Positions 11,115 through 23,367 of a stretch of DNA of 64,000 nt are shown here, in pieces (the stretch's first letter is position 1; each line of letters starts with the position of its first letter). The DNA is taken from positions 154,290,714 to 154,354,713 of the forward strand of contig CM061142.1 of NCBI GenBank assembly GCA_030789695.1. The letters are read 5' to 3'. Both the position numbers and the translations under genes were made by a program. The notes under the pieces are model-generated. The model made no database searches and had not been told where the DNA came from. It was given only the letters and a program-made list of their open reading frames with translations. The DNA is from Scilla litardierei (Eukaryota > Streptophyta > Magnoliopsida > Asparagales > Asparagaceae).

Positions 11115-12866
11115 CTACACTACCGAATTGATATCACCTATAGAAAAAGGCGGATCCAGTATCTTTACCGATGCAGTCAAGTGCTCCAACTGCTCCTTCC
11201 GTGGCTCTGCCAGACGCGTGTGTCCACGGACTCCATCAAATTCCAGCAGTGCGGCTCCCAGCATCTCTATAAGGACTCCACCTGTACCCTGCAAGAGATA
11301 AGCCGCATCAATCTGATGTGGATAATTCTTCCCCAAAATAAATGTATTCCAAAGAGGGTCATCAACATAAGTATTTAAAATTAAAGATGGTTGACAACAC
11401 TTCCCTGGAAATAAATCTCCACTCTCGTGTACCACGTCGATCAACTCCTTGTGGTTCTCATCAGGTTGTTCAGGTAGTTTTGGCATATAAGCATGGGTCT
11501 CGTTAGGCAACTCCTCATCATCGTCAAACTTATCCTATCGCACCTCCTGATCATATTCAATAGCATACACGGGTGCTAACTCCTCGCTCTCCTCCTCGTA
11601 TACGTCCCATCGTGCCTTTTGATCATATGTTTGTGTATCCTGCAAAAGGTGTAATGAGTCGTCAAAATCCGAATCATAGTAAACATTATACACGGGAGGG
11701 GAATCAAATGTAAGAAACGAGGGGGTAAAGAGATCTCCCTGAAAGCTCCATGGGATATTTCTCGGCGTCAGTGGAAGGGTGGTCCTCTGAGCGATCAGCC
11801 TCTGTTGAAGGTGGAGGTGGCTATGGTAGCTCAAAAGGAGGAGGGTAATGCTCGGGATCCTCATGAATGGCTGTGTCCTCGTCCCAATGCATGGCCTCCT
11901 CGGAGACAAGCTCTGGCTCATGTGGGTGGCAAGGGGGAGCGATGATTTCACAAGCTGACTCTACAGTACCAGGTGTTGTGGTCTCATCGGGGGTGGCAAT
12001 ATCAAAGCGCATAATACCTCCACGAAGCTGAACGTAGACATCCTCCTCGGGCTCCTCAGGAATAGAAGGCAATGTAAACGTCATCTTCTCCTTTTTATGC
12101 ATCCTTCTTCATTTCTGTCCTGGAGCTCGAGGCACCTGATTGCATGGCTTGGTCTTCTCAATAGTAGGCACAGGTGGCTCGGCTCATGTATCTCGACCGC
12201 GGTATAAAAGTGGGTCTTGTGCCCCTCAGCTAGAGCGTAGAATCCATCATCAATTGTGCATGTGGATGAGATACAATGAGTAATAAAGTTTTGAAATTCT
12301 AGCTCAAAAGGATCACCTGCAGTTATTGTCAACGGATCGGTTTCTCGGACTACGTCGACACTGTTTCTCAATAGGTCCATATATGTGTCCTCCTTCGGCA
12401 GCTCAGATGTCTCTATGTGTGGAGTGTTGATGGTGTAAAGGTGGATAAGCTCACCTTCAAGTGAAGCATACACTCCATCTATGATAGTACCTGCACCAGA
12501 GACATTAGCCATAACAAAATCGATGAATACTTGGTCGGATGGTTTACATTCCATAACGGTTAGAGAACCGGTAGATCGAGCATCATCTATCATTTGCTTC
12601 AAGGTTGCTACCAACTGCAGATCACTAAACTTTCCCTCTTGAATCATCCTTATAAACTCTCGTGATGGTCCCTTTAGCCTTCTAACGAAGATATTGAATA
12701 GCTGGAAACCATCCTACACATAGTCTGACTCTGCCTGGAACATTCCTAACATTTTTTCGAACTTGCTTAAGGCTTCCCTGAAGGACTCTCCATCAGCCTG
12801 ACAGAATGTAGCGAGGTATATATAGGATTGTATAGAACCCGGTTGCATATTCTTTGGAAGCACCAT
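11115..12866 (-). pseudogene. Gag-derived ORF of element A, copy 1 (broken)
   Basis: The reading frame runs leftward from ATG 12866 (about 200 nt from the PBS) to TAG at 11115-11117, about 583 codons. Residues 1-70 match the C-terminal half of a Retrotrans_gag domain (E-S-F/L-x-E-A...R-F/Y...M; compare the gag of element B), so the first half of the gag fold is missing. Residues about 102-150 and 175-225 are two copies of one module (L-T...P...F...F...T-I-x-D-G-x-Y-A...E-G...H-x-Y-T). A basic stretch near residue 253 and a long acidic, P-rich tail follow, ending G-D-I-N-S-V-V. Breaks in this copy: TGG to TAG near 12712, a short deletion with frameshift near 12185, and CGA to TGA near 12110. 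Capsid-like assembly is inferred for the gag part; I do not recognise the rest. Confidence 0.7.
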
Positions 12867-13068
12867 CGCTGCAACAACTGTACTTGATCAAGCAAAGTAA
12901 GAAAAGACGTCAGTGGTACAAAGAGAGATAAAGATAATAATAATAGCAGGCGGTGGGAAAAAATCTCTCTCTGTTTTTGTTTGTTTGTTTTTTGTTTATC
13001 TTTTTGTTTTTGTTTTAACGTAATCTAATCAACCTAATTGTGATAAATTGGCTCCAACAAGAAACACC

Positions 13069-13086
13069 TCCCCGGCAACGGCGCCA
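13069..13086 (-). other. Primer-binding site (tRNA-Asp type), body 1 of A
   Basis: The minus strand reads TGGCGCCGTTGCCGGGGA, complementary to the 3' end of plant tRNA-Asp(GTC) including CCA. It is 6 nt from the LTR2 edge at 13093. Confidence 0.85.
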
Positions 13087-13092
13087 AAAACT

Positions 13093-15312
13093 TTATCGGC
13101 CCCTGGATACACAACCAGAAAAGCACGATTGTAGTCTTACCATAAGCGCACGGTGAAGTAGCGAGCGAGTATCAAACACGAGGAGTTGGTGTTGGCTCCA
13201 ATCTATCCTTGGTTGGTTTGACTACGAAGGTTTTATTGGTGGAGATGGTTATGGTATGATGTAATGGAAATGGTGATGGATGTCGGTGTCGGTGATAAAG
13301 ATGTCAGTCAAATATCGATTTGAATTCAATATAATAAAGGAGTCTAGAGCTAGGGAATCCCCACTATGGATCGTCATTCATCCTTGTAAATAGTGAATCT
13401 CAATGTTGCAAGACTTGAATTGAGGTGAACTAATCGTAATTGAATAGAGAACCAAGCTCACGCTCTCGCGCTATTGCCGGTCTATAGCAACCTAGATTAG
13501 GGCCCACTCTCATGCAAACCCTAACCTAAGCCAATAGCATGGAGATCGACATTATCGTTCAATCGCACCTCGAGCCCACTCTCATGCAAACTCGAATTAC
13601 GACCTAGATTGTGATAGTTCGTATTCGTCCAATCTCTTGCAAACGAATATAGGTATAGATTTATAATAAAAATGCTAGCTTTGGTCCAATCTCTTGCAAA
13701 CCAAACCAAGTGAATCTCGATTATAAATCTAAATCGAATATGTAAGCCTTCCCATCGATCGAAATCCAATCTCTTGCAAACTCCATATCGATGGAAATTC
13801 CTAGCTATCCGTAATAAATCAATCACAACCTGACCTCCTAGAAATTCCAGCAACAAATAAATTCATTTATCAAAAATCTGAAATTAGATCCATAGGGTTC
13901 ATCCCTTTGCCCTAGAACATCGAATCTACCCAAGCATAGCAATAGCAATTAAGGAATCAATAGAAAACATTGCTTACATGTAAAAATATATCAATTCAAA
14001 GACTCAAATAATAAGAACAAAGATACTTAGCTTTGATGAAGAAATCCAATCCAAATACAGCTTTTTGATCGAAGAGGGGGCCTAGGGCATGTCCTAACCT
14101 CTGAAATAATCCCTAAGAAAACATCATGGAACCCCCCTCTAATGACGGCTACAAACCTCTTATATAGCCTCCCAAAACCCTAGCAAATAACACTAGAAAA
14201 CCTCTGAAATTCGTGCCCAAAGTCAGCTCTGGCCGCAACTTAAGTTCTGGGCCCGCGCTCACTCGGGCCGAGTGGAAAGCTCACTCGACCGAGTGAGAAT
14301 TCCTGCAGAAACTCCAAAAAACAACACTCTGTCAAAAACTGTCAAAACTGGTTACTCGGCCGAGTGGAAAGCTCACTCGGCTGAGTGAAAGTGTCACTCG
14401 GCCGTGTGACACTGATATATGAATTCCAGCACTGCAGCATCAACTTGCAGAAATTCTTCAGATTTCATCCGACCTTCGATTGGCACATTCTTGGCGGCGT
14501 TGGAACCGTCATGAAGTTTACTATCCATAAAGAATATGAGAAAAATACTTTGCCAACTGGAATGATAGCAGACTTCAAAAGAGTGAGGGGCTGTTTGAAA
14601 AATCTAGGCGCTCTTGTCACTCGGCCGAGTAGAATTCCTCACTCGGACGAGTGGACTTCCTACTCGGCCGAGTAGGATCTTCTGATGTTCTCCCAAAATT
14701 CCAGAGAGTCTGCTTCGAAGTGGGGCTGGGCACTCTGACACTCTGCGTCACTCGATCGAGTGGACTTCCTACTCGACCGAGTGGGTCTTTTGCCGTGCTC
14801 CTGAGAATTCCAGAGAGTTCGCTTCGATTCCCTTCAGAAGTTGTGACCCCACTCGGGCGAGTGAAGTTCTCTACTCGGCCGAGTGAAATTAACCACTTGG
14901 CTGAGTGCATTGTGGCACTCTGGTCAGGCAGATGTCTTCGTATCAGTCGTACTCGGCCGAGTACGCTGCTTCACTCGGGCGAGTGACTAGCGTGACTCGG
15001 CCGAGTGGCCCGTTTCTGGAATCCTTCCTTCTCCTCCTCGCCTCCTCGACGATTCTATCGATCTTCTTCTTCTCTCGCTCATCGTTCAGCGCCGTTAGCT
15101 CCTCAATAAGGCCATAAGTGATGCTCCAGTACGCGTACAAGTCCCTTAAGCTCAATTTTGCTCCCGATAGCTCCATATTTCCTGAAATTCTACAAAAACG
15201 AGAAATAGTGAAAAGTAACGCAATATCGTCGAATAATCGTGAAAATCGCAATATGAACAATTAAAATGGTATGCAAACATGCAGAAAAAAGGTGTAAAAT
15301 ATGGACTGATCA
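13093..15312 (-). repeat. LTR2 (shared middle LTR) of element A
   Basis: It serves as 5' LTR for body 1 and 3' LTR for body 2: PBS on its left (13069-13086) and polypurine tract on its right (15315-15328). The outermost TG is changed to TT at 13093-13094. Its dyad cluster spans 14258-15010. It looks closer to LTR3 than to LTR1 in U5 by eye. Confidence 0.88.
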
Positions 15313-17283
15313 AAATCCCCCAAGCTTACCTCTTACTCGTCCTCAACGAAGATAAGTAGAGAGACGAACTCGGGAGATGAAAACAAAGGAAATGAAATGA
15401 AAGAGAAAGAACACGAGGTGGAAGGAGTCGCTAGATTATTCTCTCTGCTCTCAAGCCATATGCTACACATCACGATAACTCAGAACATACAAATCACATG
15501 CTATAGAGATTTCATATCTTACTTAAACATAGTACTTGCAAGATTTTAAGAACAACAAAAGGGACTCTCTAAATTTATACAATCAATTCATATCCACATC
15601 ACGCATTTCATAGAATTTAATATACAAATATTGGCGATGCACTTTTCAATCAAGAGTTATAACAGAAGCATATAAGAATCACACCAAGCTTGCAATAGAG
15701 AATGGAACAAGAGACATGTCATTCACATTTTCATATCAATTCATAAGAAATCTCCATAACTAAGCGATTCACTAAGTCTCAGTATTATCAAACTTCCCCA
15801 TTCGTGCACCTCTCCACTCTAATGTCGTACTCAATCATATGGTCAAATGAATTCACCCCCCAAGCTTAGCTTGAGGCATCCCATCTAAAAGAATATGATA
15901 GTGAAAAATGAGATTTTTGCCTTGGTTTTCTCAAGTATTTTGTGGCTCCAATAATGAGATAGAGAGATATTTTTCTTTTTCATTTTTAACTTTTTGTTTC
16001 TCATTTTTTCTTTATGGAATTTTGCAGGAGCTATTTGATTTGTATTTTTGGTTTTTGGCTCCTTTTTGGCTTTTTGGACTTTTTTGGAGCTAACTTTTTC
16101 TTTTGTAGGGATTTTTGGGAAATCTATGCGATATAAGTAGCTTTAGGAGATGAACTCAAGTGACATACAGAGAATAAAAAGATATATGTAGAACAGGAAA
16201 TAATGTAACACTCGGTTCACTCTAAGACGTGCACGAACAGTTCAATAAAATAATACTTCAACTAAAATTCATATGTAAGCATGGATATTCTTAATCATCT
16301 CAATAAAAAGTGAATTCAAGCGGTAAAGCGTACAATCATATCAGGCATGCAACAAAGGTGAATAAGACAATAAGGCAGATGCTTCCGATATACAATTGAT
16401 GCGTGAATCTTGGTGCACTTCCAACAAAAGCATACTAAACACTAATCCATACATTCATCTTCAATTAATATCATGCATTCATATAGCGGAATCATCAAGA
16501 GAAATAGATTTGCAAGCACATAATAAATAGCAGGACTATGGAATACTCTAAGTAGCATGGCAAGGAGTAATTAGCATTGTGATGGTTGCTAAAGCATTAT
16601 GAGATATCATCATAAGGAATATATCTATCAAAAGAAGGAAAAGAAAATAAAGAAATAAAAATAAAAGAGAGGAAAGAAAAGAAAAACAAGTACATAACAT
16701 GATGCATTAACACACATAAAAGGAAAATAAGATGGAAAAATAAAAAAAGATGATGCAAAAATTTTGAAAATTTCTTAAAACCCTAAAAATAGAGTAAAAG
16801 TGCAAATAAATGGCATGGAAATGCACTCCCCCAAGCTTAAACTTCACATTGTCCTCAATGTGATCATAACAGAAGAATATGAGGAACAACGATAATAATA
16901 TGGGGTGTGAATGAAAAATGATGAAATGAATAACATGAAATCCTAATGCAACTATATGCAAATACAATTATGCATGAGAGCGCTTCCCCAAGCTTATGCC
17001 AAACAATCCTATCCAAATGACTCGATCAAAAATGTCATGGCTTTGCTAAGCGAGGTCGAGTCAAACGAATAAGAATGTGAGTATTCACTTGAAAGAGATG
17101 CTCGATGGGTGGTGAGCAAAAAGGGTGTGACACATCAAAATATGAAGAGGGCAATTAATATATATAATGGGTTTGGGGTGTAAAAGATTTTTGTTGCCGT
17201 CATGCGAGGTGATATTTATTCAATCAAATCTATACGGTCCTCTCGCTGTCGAGAGGATTCGTGTTTATTAAAAGAATAAAATA
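15313..17283 (-). other. 3' non-coding part of body 2 of element A
   Basis: Collinear with 9144-11114. Polypurine-like copies occur at 15315-15328, 15855-15869, 16826-16840 and 16984-16996, with the hairpin at 16845-16862. No gene. Confidence 0.7.
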
Positions 17284-19048
17284 CTACACTACTGGATTGA
17301 TATCACCTATAGCAAAAGGCGGATCCAGTATCTTTACCGGTGCAGGCAACTGCTCCAACTGCTCCTTCTGTGGCTCTGCCAGATGCGTGTGTCCACAGAC
17401 TTCATCAGATTCCAGTAATGCAGCTCCCAGCATTTCTATAAGGACTCCACATGTACCCTGCAAGAGATAAGTCACATCATCTGATGTGGATAATTCTTCC
17501 CCAAAATAAATGTATTCCAAAGAGGGTCATCAACATAAGTATTTAAAATTAAAGATGGTTGACAACACTTCCCTGGAAATAAATCTCCACTCTCGTGTAC
17601 CACATCGATCAACTCCTTGTTGTTCTCCTCAGGTTGTTCAGGTAGCTTTGGCATATAAGCGTGGGTCTCATCAGGCAACTCCTCATCGTCGTCAGACTTA
17701 TCCCATCGCACCTCCTGATCATATTCAATAGCATCCACGGGTGTTAACTCCTCGCTCTCCTCCTCGTATACGTCCCATATGCCTCTTGATCATATGTTTG
17801 TGTATCCTACAAAAGGTGTAATGAGTCTTCAAAATCCGAATCATAATAAACATCATACACGGGAGGGGAATCAAATGTCAGAAACGAGGGGGTAAAGAGA
17901 TCTCCCAAAATGGGAGCAATAAGCTCCATGGGATAGTCCTCGGTGTCAGTGGAAGGGTGGTCCTCTGAGGGATGCTTAGCCTTTGTAGAAGGTGGAGGTG
18001 GATACGGTAGCTCAAAAGGAGGAGGGTAATGCTCGGGATCCTCATGAATGGCTGTGTCCTCGTCCCAATGCATGCCTCCTTGGTGACAAGCTCTGCTCAT
18101 GTGGGTGGCAAGGGGGAGCGGCGATGTCACAAGCTGACTCTGTAGTACCAGGTGTTGTGGTCTTGTCGGGGGTGGAAATATCAAAGCGCATAATACCTCC
18201 CCCAAGCTGAACGTGGACATCATCCTCAGGCTCCTCAGGTATAGAAGGCAATGTAAATGTCATCTTCTCCTTTTTATGCCTCCTTCTTCGTTTCTGTCCT
18301 GGAGCTCAAGGCACCTGATTGCATGGCTTGGCCTTTTCAATAGTAGGCGCAGGTGGCTCTATGGGCTCATGTATCTCGACCGCGGTATAAAAGTGGGTCT
18401 TGTGCCCCTCAACTAGAGCGTAGACTCCATCATCAATTGTGTCTGTGTAAGAGATACAATGAGTAATAAAGTTTTAAAATTCGAGCTCAAAAGGATCACC
18501 TGCAGTTATTGTTAATGGACCGGTTTCTCGGACTACGTCGACAATGTTTCTCAATAGGTCCATATATGTGTCCTCCTTCGGCAGCTCAGGTGTTTCTATG
18601 TATGAGTGTTGATGGTGTAAAGGTGGATATGATCACCTTCAAGTGAAGCATACACTCCATCTATGATAGTATCTGCACCAAAGACATTAGCCATAACAAA
18701 ATCGATGAATACTTGGTAGGATGGTTTACCTACCATAACGGTTAGCGAACCGGTAGATCGAGCATCATCTATCATTTGCTCCAAGGTTGCTGCCAACTGT
18801 AGATCACTAAACTTTTCCACTTGCATCATCCTCATAAACTCTCATGATGGTCCCTTTAGCCTTCTAGCGAAGATATTGAATAGCTGGGAACCATCCCATA
18901 CATAGTCTGACTCTGCCTGGAACATTCCTAACATTTTTTCGAACCTGCTCAAGGCTTCCCTGAAGGACTCTCCATCAGCCTGACAGAATGTAGCGAGGTA
19001 TATGTAGGATTGTATAGAACCCGGTCGCATATTCTTTGGAAGCACCAT
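17284..19048 (-). pseudogene. Gag-derived ORF of element A, copy 2 (broken)
   Basis: Second copy of the protein at 11115-12866, starting at ATG 19048 and ending with TAG at 17284-17286 after G-D-I-N-P-V-V. The first 68 codons are open and show the gag C-half clearly (E-S-F-R-E-A-L-S-R-F-E-K-M, L-F-N-I-F-A-R-R-L). The frame is then closed by TGA at 18842-18844, where copy 1 has CGA. A further stop occurs about 18306 (TGA where copy 1 has CGA), and frame changes occur near 18600. Copy 1's own TAG at the Trp codon is absent here. The two copies have therefore decayed independently. Confidence 0.7.
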
Positions 19049-19241
19049 CGCTGCAACAACTGTACCTGATCAAGCAAAGTAAACAACCTGGAAGGACGTC
19101 AGTGATACAAAGAGAGATAAAGATAATAATAATATCAGGTGGTGGGAAAAAATCTCTCTGTTTTTTTGTTTGTTTTTTGTTTTTGTTTTAACGTAATCTA
19201 ATCAACCTAATTGTGACAAATTGGCTCCAACAGGAAACACC

Positions 19242-19259
19242 TCCCCGGCAACGGCATCA
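19242..19259 (-). other. Decayed primer-binding site, body 2 of A
   Basis: The minus strand reads TGATGCCGTTGCCGGGGA, two mismatches from the tRNA-Asp PBS of body 1. Both changes are of the type produced by cytosine deamination. Confidence 0.75.
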
Positions 19260-19265
19260 AAAACT

Positions 19266-20199
19266 TGATCGGCTCCCAGATACACACCCAGGAGAGCACG
19301 ATTGTAGTCTTACCGCAAGCGCAAGGTGAAGTGGCGAGCGGGTATCAAACACGTGGAGGTGGTGTTGGCTCCAATCTATCCTAGATTGGTTTGACTACGA
19401 AGGTTTTATTGGTGGAGATGGTTTTGGTATGATGTAATGGAAACGGTGATGGATGTCGGTGTCAGTGATAAAGATGTCGGTCAAATAGCGATTCAAATTC
19501 AATATATAAAAGAGTCTAGAGCTAGGGAATCCCTGCTACGTATCGTCATTCATCCTTGTAAATAGTGAATCTCAATGTTGCAAGACTTGAATTGAGGTGA
19601 ACTAATCGTAACTGAATAACGAACCAAGCTCACGCTCTCATGCTATTGCCAGTCTATATCAACCTAGATTAGGGCCCACTCTCGTGCAAACCCTAACCTA
19701 AGCCACTAGCATGAAGATCGACATCATCATTCAATCTCACCTCGAGCCCACTCTCGTGCAAACTCGAATTACGACCTAGATTGTGATAGTTCGTATTCGT
19801 CCAATCTCTTGCAAACGAATATAGGTATAGATTTATAATAAAAATGCTAGCTTTGGTCCAATCTCTTGCAAACCAAACCAAGTGAATCTCGATTATAAAT
19901 CTAAATCGAATATGTAGGCCTTCCCATCGATCGAAATCCAATCTCTTGCAAACTCCATATCGATGGAAATTCCTAGCTATCCGTAATAAATCAATCACAA
20001 CCTGACCTCCTAGAAATTCCAGCAACAAATAAATTCATTTATCAAAAATCTGAAATTAGATCCATAGGGTTCATCCCTTTGCCCTAGAACATCGAATCTA
20101 CCCAAGCATAGCAATAGCAATTAAGGAATCAATAGAAAACATTGCTTGCATGTAGAAATATATCAATTCAAAGACTCAAATAATAAGAACAAAGATACT
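19266..20199 (-). repeat. LTR3 of element A, left part
   Basis: Starts TGATCGG next to the PBS and is collinear with LTR2 until the Copia insertion. Its last five bases (20195-20199, ATACT) are the left target duplication of that Copia. Confidence 0.9.
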
Positions 20200-20620
20200 T
20201 GTTGGAATTTCATAATTCCATATTTCTATTCCCATATGATTTTGATGTGACAAACACATTCAGTGCTACTAACTCTATGTATGCAGATACATATCAATGC
20301 TGAGTTCCACACAAATGAGATATCTTCATGCATACTCAATCAGATATATCAATCATGAAGTTGGAAAGACAAAGGCACCTAATCCACGACTTGGATGTAT
20401 AATCACTTGATAAGGATCTCCTGCAAAGAAGCTTCTCAGATTCAGTTGCAGATGCAGTCCTATCTACGGCTTTATGTAATCAATGTAAAATTTACTTTAT
20501 TAGAGTCACAAAGCCTTGTGATAATATATCTTAGTCATCTAGGTTCCATTCCTCAGAGATCTACACTTCCCAATTTCGAAAATTCGCAACTTTGAAAATT
20601 GGCAGCCAATAACCCCATTT

Positions 20621-20772
20621 TGGTCGACCAATTTTAAACCTTCGAATTTGGTTATGGGATTGCATATGCAAACTCCCCTAACCGTGTAGATTCTAGAAAT
20701 GTCCTCCAACGGTCGAAATTCTCTCTCTAAATTTTGGTCGACCAATGTGGTCATTTTGGTCGACCAATTTCA
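20621..20772. repeat. TTGGTCGACCAA dyads in Copia LTR
   Basis: Three sites TTGGTCGACCAA lie 90-240 bp upstream of the TATA at 20859. The 3' LTR copies are at 28603-28754. Another pair of sites occurs inside the element at 26505-26535. Confidence 0.8.
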
Positions 20773-20858
20773 AAACTAGCCGTTTTGATCCCAAATTTTC
20801 AGGGACGGTTCCTGCCCGTTTTCTAACGTTAACTACAGTCCCCAACCGTCCCTAAACA

Positions 20859-20869
20859 CTATAAATAAA
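20859..20869 (+). promoter_or_regulatory. TATA box of Copia 5' LTR
   Basis: CTATAAATAAA, with the transcript start expected about 30 bp downstream in the pyrimidine-rich stretch. The 3' LTR copy is at 28841-28851. Confidence 0.75.
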
Positions 20870-21564
20870 GGGGTAGACCCTCTCTTTTCATTCACACACT
20901 TTCCTCTTTCTTTACTCTCTTACTTGTTGGAATCAAGTCTTCTCTTTTCTAAAGCTTTAGGCCATTAGTTGTTCTTTTCTTATTTGTAAGAAGAAATCAT
21001 TAGATTTCCTTCTTCGTTTAAGAACGGAAGAACTTGGTTTTTCAACATCATTTTGGAAAGTTGTTTGTGTTCATAATTGAAGAAGAAATCGATTGATCTC
21101 TCTCTCTTCTTTTATGAACCAGAGAACTTCAAGTGTTGCGCTTCATTACATATCTTTTACATCTTGAAGTTCTTTTTCTAAAACACCATCCTTGAATTCA
21201 TTCTCTGAAATTTATAACAAGGCTATAGGTGTTTTTCTATTTCATTATTTTACAGGTTTGAATCTCTGTTAGAGATTGTACAAAGTTTGGGACACGGGGA
21301 GTGTCGCCATTTTTGTAAATTTGTGCTTGCGGGGCAAGTGATTATAGTGGATTGAAAATCTCTACGGGGTAGAGGACTGGAGTAGGATCACAAGGATCCG
21401 AACCAGGATAAATCTATGTGTTTGCGATTGATTTAATTTCAGTACTTGTCTTTTTATTTCTGTGCCATCTTTGCAAATATTACTAACATTTTATTTGCGA
21501 CATTTTTTTATACACTATTCACCCCCCCTCTAGTGTATTGATCCTTACAGGCTAAAATTACATT

Positions 21565-21576
21565 TGGTATCAGAGC
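21565..21576 (+). other. Primer-binding site (initiator tRNA-Met)
   Basis: TGGTATCAGAGC, 2 nt after the LTR end at 21562 and 9 nt before the gag ATG at 21586. Confidence 0.92.
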
Positions 21577-21585
21577 AAGGTTAAG

Positions 21586-23331
21586 ATGGCAGCAAGTTCC
21601 TCAAACATGAACGCAGTTCCACACAACTACAATCAGCAACCTGAAGGGCACTCTCAAACTCGTCCTCCTCTATTTGATGGTTCCAATTACTCATATTGGA
21701 AAATACGAATGGAGATTCATCTCCAAAGTATGAATTATGAGATTTGGGACATCGTAGAATCAGGATACGAAAAGCCAACAACTCCTGTTGCTAATTGGAC
21801 CGCCAACGACAAAGCTGCAAAAACCAACAACTCAAAGGCTATGAATGCTTTATTTTGTGCTATGGATAAACATGAGTTTAATCGAGTATCTCAGGCCAAA
21901 AGTGCTCAGGAAATTTGGCATATACTTGAGGTAACTCATGAAGGAACCAGTAAAGTGAAGGAAACCAAGATTTCCGTTTTGGTTCACAAATTCGAGTTGT
22001 TCAAGATGAAGGACCAAGAGACAATTGGAGAAATGAACACCAGGTTTACTAATATTATAAATTCTTTAAATGCTCTTGGAAAAACTTACACTTCTCTTGA
22101 ACAGGTTCGCAAAATTCTTAAAGCTTTAACTCCAGTATGGCGTCCAAAGATCACCGCTATTGAGGAAGCCAATAATCTTTCCACATTATCTATGGAAGAT
22201 CTTATTGGTAACTTAATGGCCCATGAAGTTACACTTCAAGATGAGAAAGAAGAATCAGATCAAAAGAAGAAAGTACTTGCCTTCAACGCAACATCAGATA
22301 ATGAAGATTCTGATGATGATATGTCATTTTTTGCCAAAAACATCAGAAAATTCTTTCAGAAAGGTAAGTATAATTTTAAATCTAAGAATACTGATTCTTC
22401 TCTTTGCTTTAATTGCAATAAGCCAGCACATATGAAGAAAGACTGTCCTCTTCTCAAAGCAAAGTTCAAAACTTCCAATAATGATCAATCCAGAAGAGAA
22501 AGGAGGTTTGACAAAATGAAAAAGGCATTTGCAGCAACATGGGATGATTCTTCAGATGATGAAGATGATGATCTAAATGAAAGTGCTAACATGTGCTTTA
22601 TGGCACAAGAAGATGAAGATGAGGTAAGCTCTTTTAATAACGAAGAATTACGTGATGCATTAAAAGATCTCTATTCTCGTTTCATAAAATTGAATAATCA
22701 ACATAAATATTTGAAACAGAATAATGATGATCTTCTTATTAAATATCAAGAATTATCTTCTTCTAAGAACACTACATCTATTGAGAATACATCTTCTCAA
22801 AATTTAAATCTTAGTAAAGAGAATGATATTCTCAAAACTAAGAATCTAGAACTACACTTTCAAATATCCGAAATGGATAAAAATATTTCATCACTAAAGA
22901 TGAAAAACGACGAGATGTCTTCCAATATTAATAAATTTAATAAAGGAAAGACTAATCTTGATGATTTACTAAAAATACAATATCCTGCAAATCATAGAAA
23001 AGGTCTGGGATATTCTCATAAGGATACACCCAAATCTTGTAACACTTCTTCTTGTTGTGGAATAACTACTTTTGTTAAACCTCAAAAGAAGAATCACGCA
23101 TTTATTTACACAAAGAAAGTAAACATTCCTACTTCTTCTTCACAAAGAAATGTTTCTAACATTTCAAAACCATCTTCTAGGAAACCTACTACAATTAGTA
23201 TATGGGTTCCTAAGAATTCATGCTTAGAAGATAGAAATGATTATATTTCTCATTATATACATGCTATAGTTCATTCTATTGATTATATTAAAAAGCCAAA
23301 TTCCACTTGGGTTTGGCTTCCAATAATCTAA
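21586..23331 (+). CDS. Copia Gag (581 aa)
   Basis: Capsid and nucleocapsid protein of the young Copia, expected to form cytoplasmic virus-like particles. The N-terminus (about residues 27-45) carries R-P-P-L-F-D-G-S-N-Y-S-Y-W-K, typical of plant Copia gag. The UBN2-type capsid region follows (M-N-A-L-F near 85-90, T-H-E-G-T near 115). A CCHC zinc knuckle C-F-N-C-N-K-P-A-H-M-K-K-D-C lies at about residues 271-284, flanked by acidic and basic stretches, and the C-terminal half is S/N/K-rich with probable coiled coil. ATG 21586 follows the PBS directly. The frame ends at TAA 23329-23331, and pol continues in the same frame after a second TAA at 23365, so Gag and Pol are separated by two stops rather than a frameshift. 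Confidence 0.9.
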   Translation: MAASSSNMNAVPHNYNQQPEGHSQTRPPLFDGSNYSYWKIRMEIHLQSMNYEIWDIVESGYEKPTTPVANWTANDKAAKTNNSKAMNALFCAMDKHEFNRVSQAKSAQEIWHILEVTHEGTSKVKETKISVLVHKFELFKMKDQETIGEMNTRFTNIINSLNALGKTYTSLEQVRKILKALTPVWRPKITAIEEANNLSTLSMEDLIGNLMAHEVTLQDEKEESDQKKKVLAFNATSDNEDSDDDMSFFAKNIRKFFQKGKYNFKSKNTDSSLCFNCNKPAHMKKDCPLLKAKFKTSNNDQSRRERRFDKMKKAFAATWDDSSDDEDDDLNESANMCFMAQEDEDEVSSFNNEELRDALKDLYSRFIKLNNQHKYLKQNNDDLLIKYQELSSSKNTTSIENTSSQNLNLSKENDILKTKNLELHFQISEMDKNISSLKMKNDEMSSNINKFNKGKTNLDDLLKIQYPANHRKGLGYSHKDTPKSCNTSSCCGITTFVKPQKKNHAFIYTKKVNIPTSSSQRNVSNISKPSSRKPTTISIWVPKNSCLEDRNDYISHYIHAIVHSIDYIKKPNSTWVWLPII

Positions 23332-23367
23332 TCCCAAGGACCCTCAAAAAGGGGTACCAATGCTTAA

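Larger units (their letters stand above)
20200..21562 (+). repeat. 5' LTR of young Copia
   Basis: TGTTGGAATTTC ... GCTAAAATTACA. TATA CTATAAATAAA lies at 20859-20869, with three TTGGTCGACCAA-type dyads upstream (20621-20772). Differences from the 3' LTR lie near 20578, 20657, 21040, 21414 and 21528. Confidence 0.95.
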
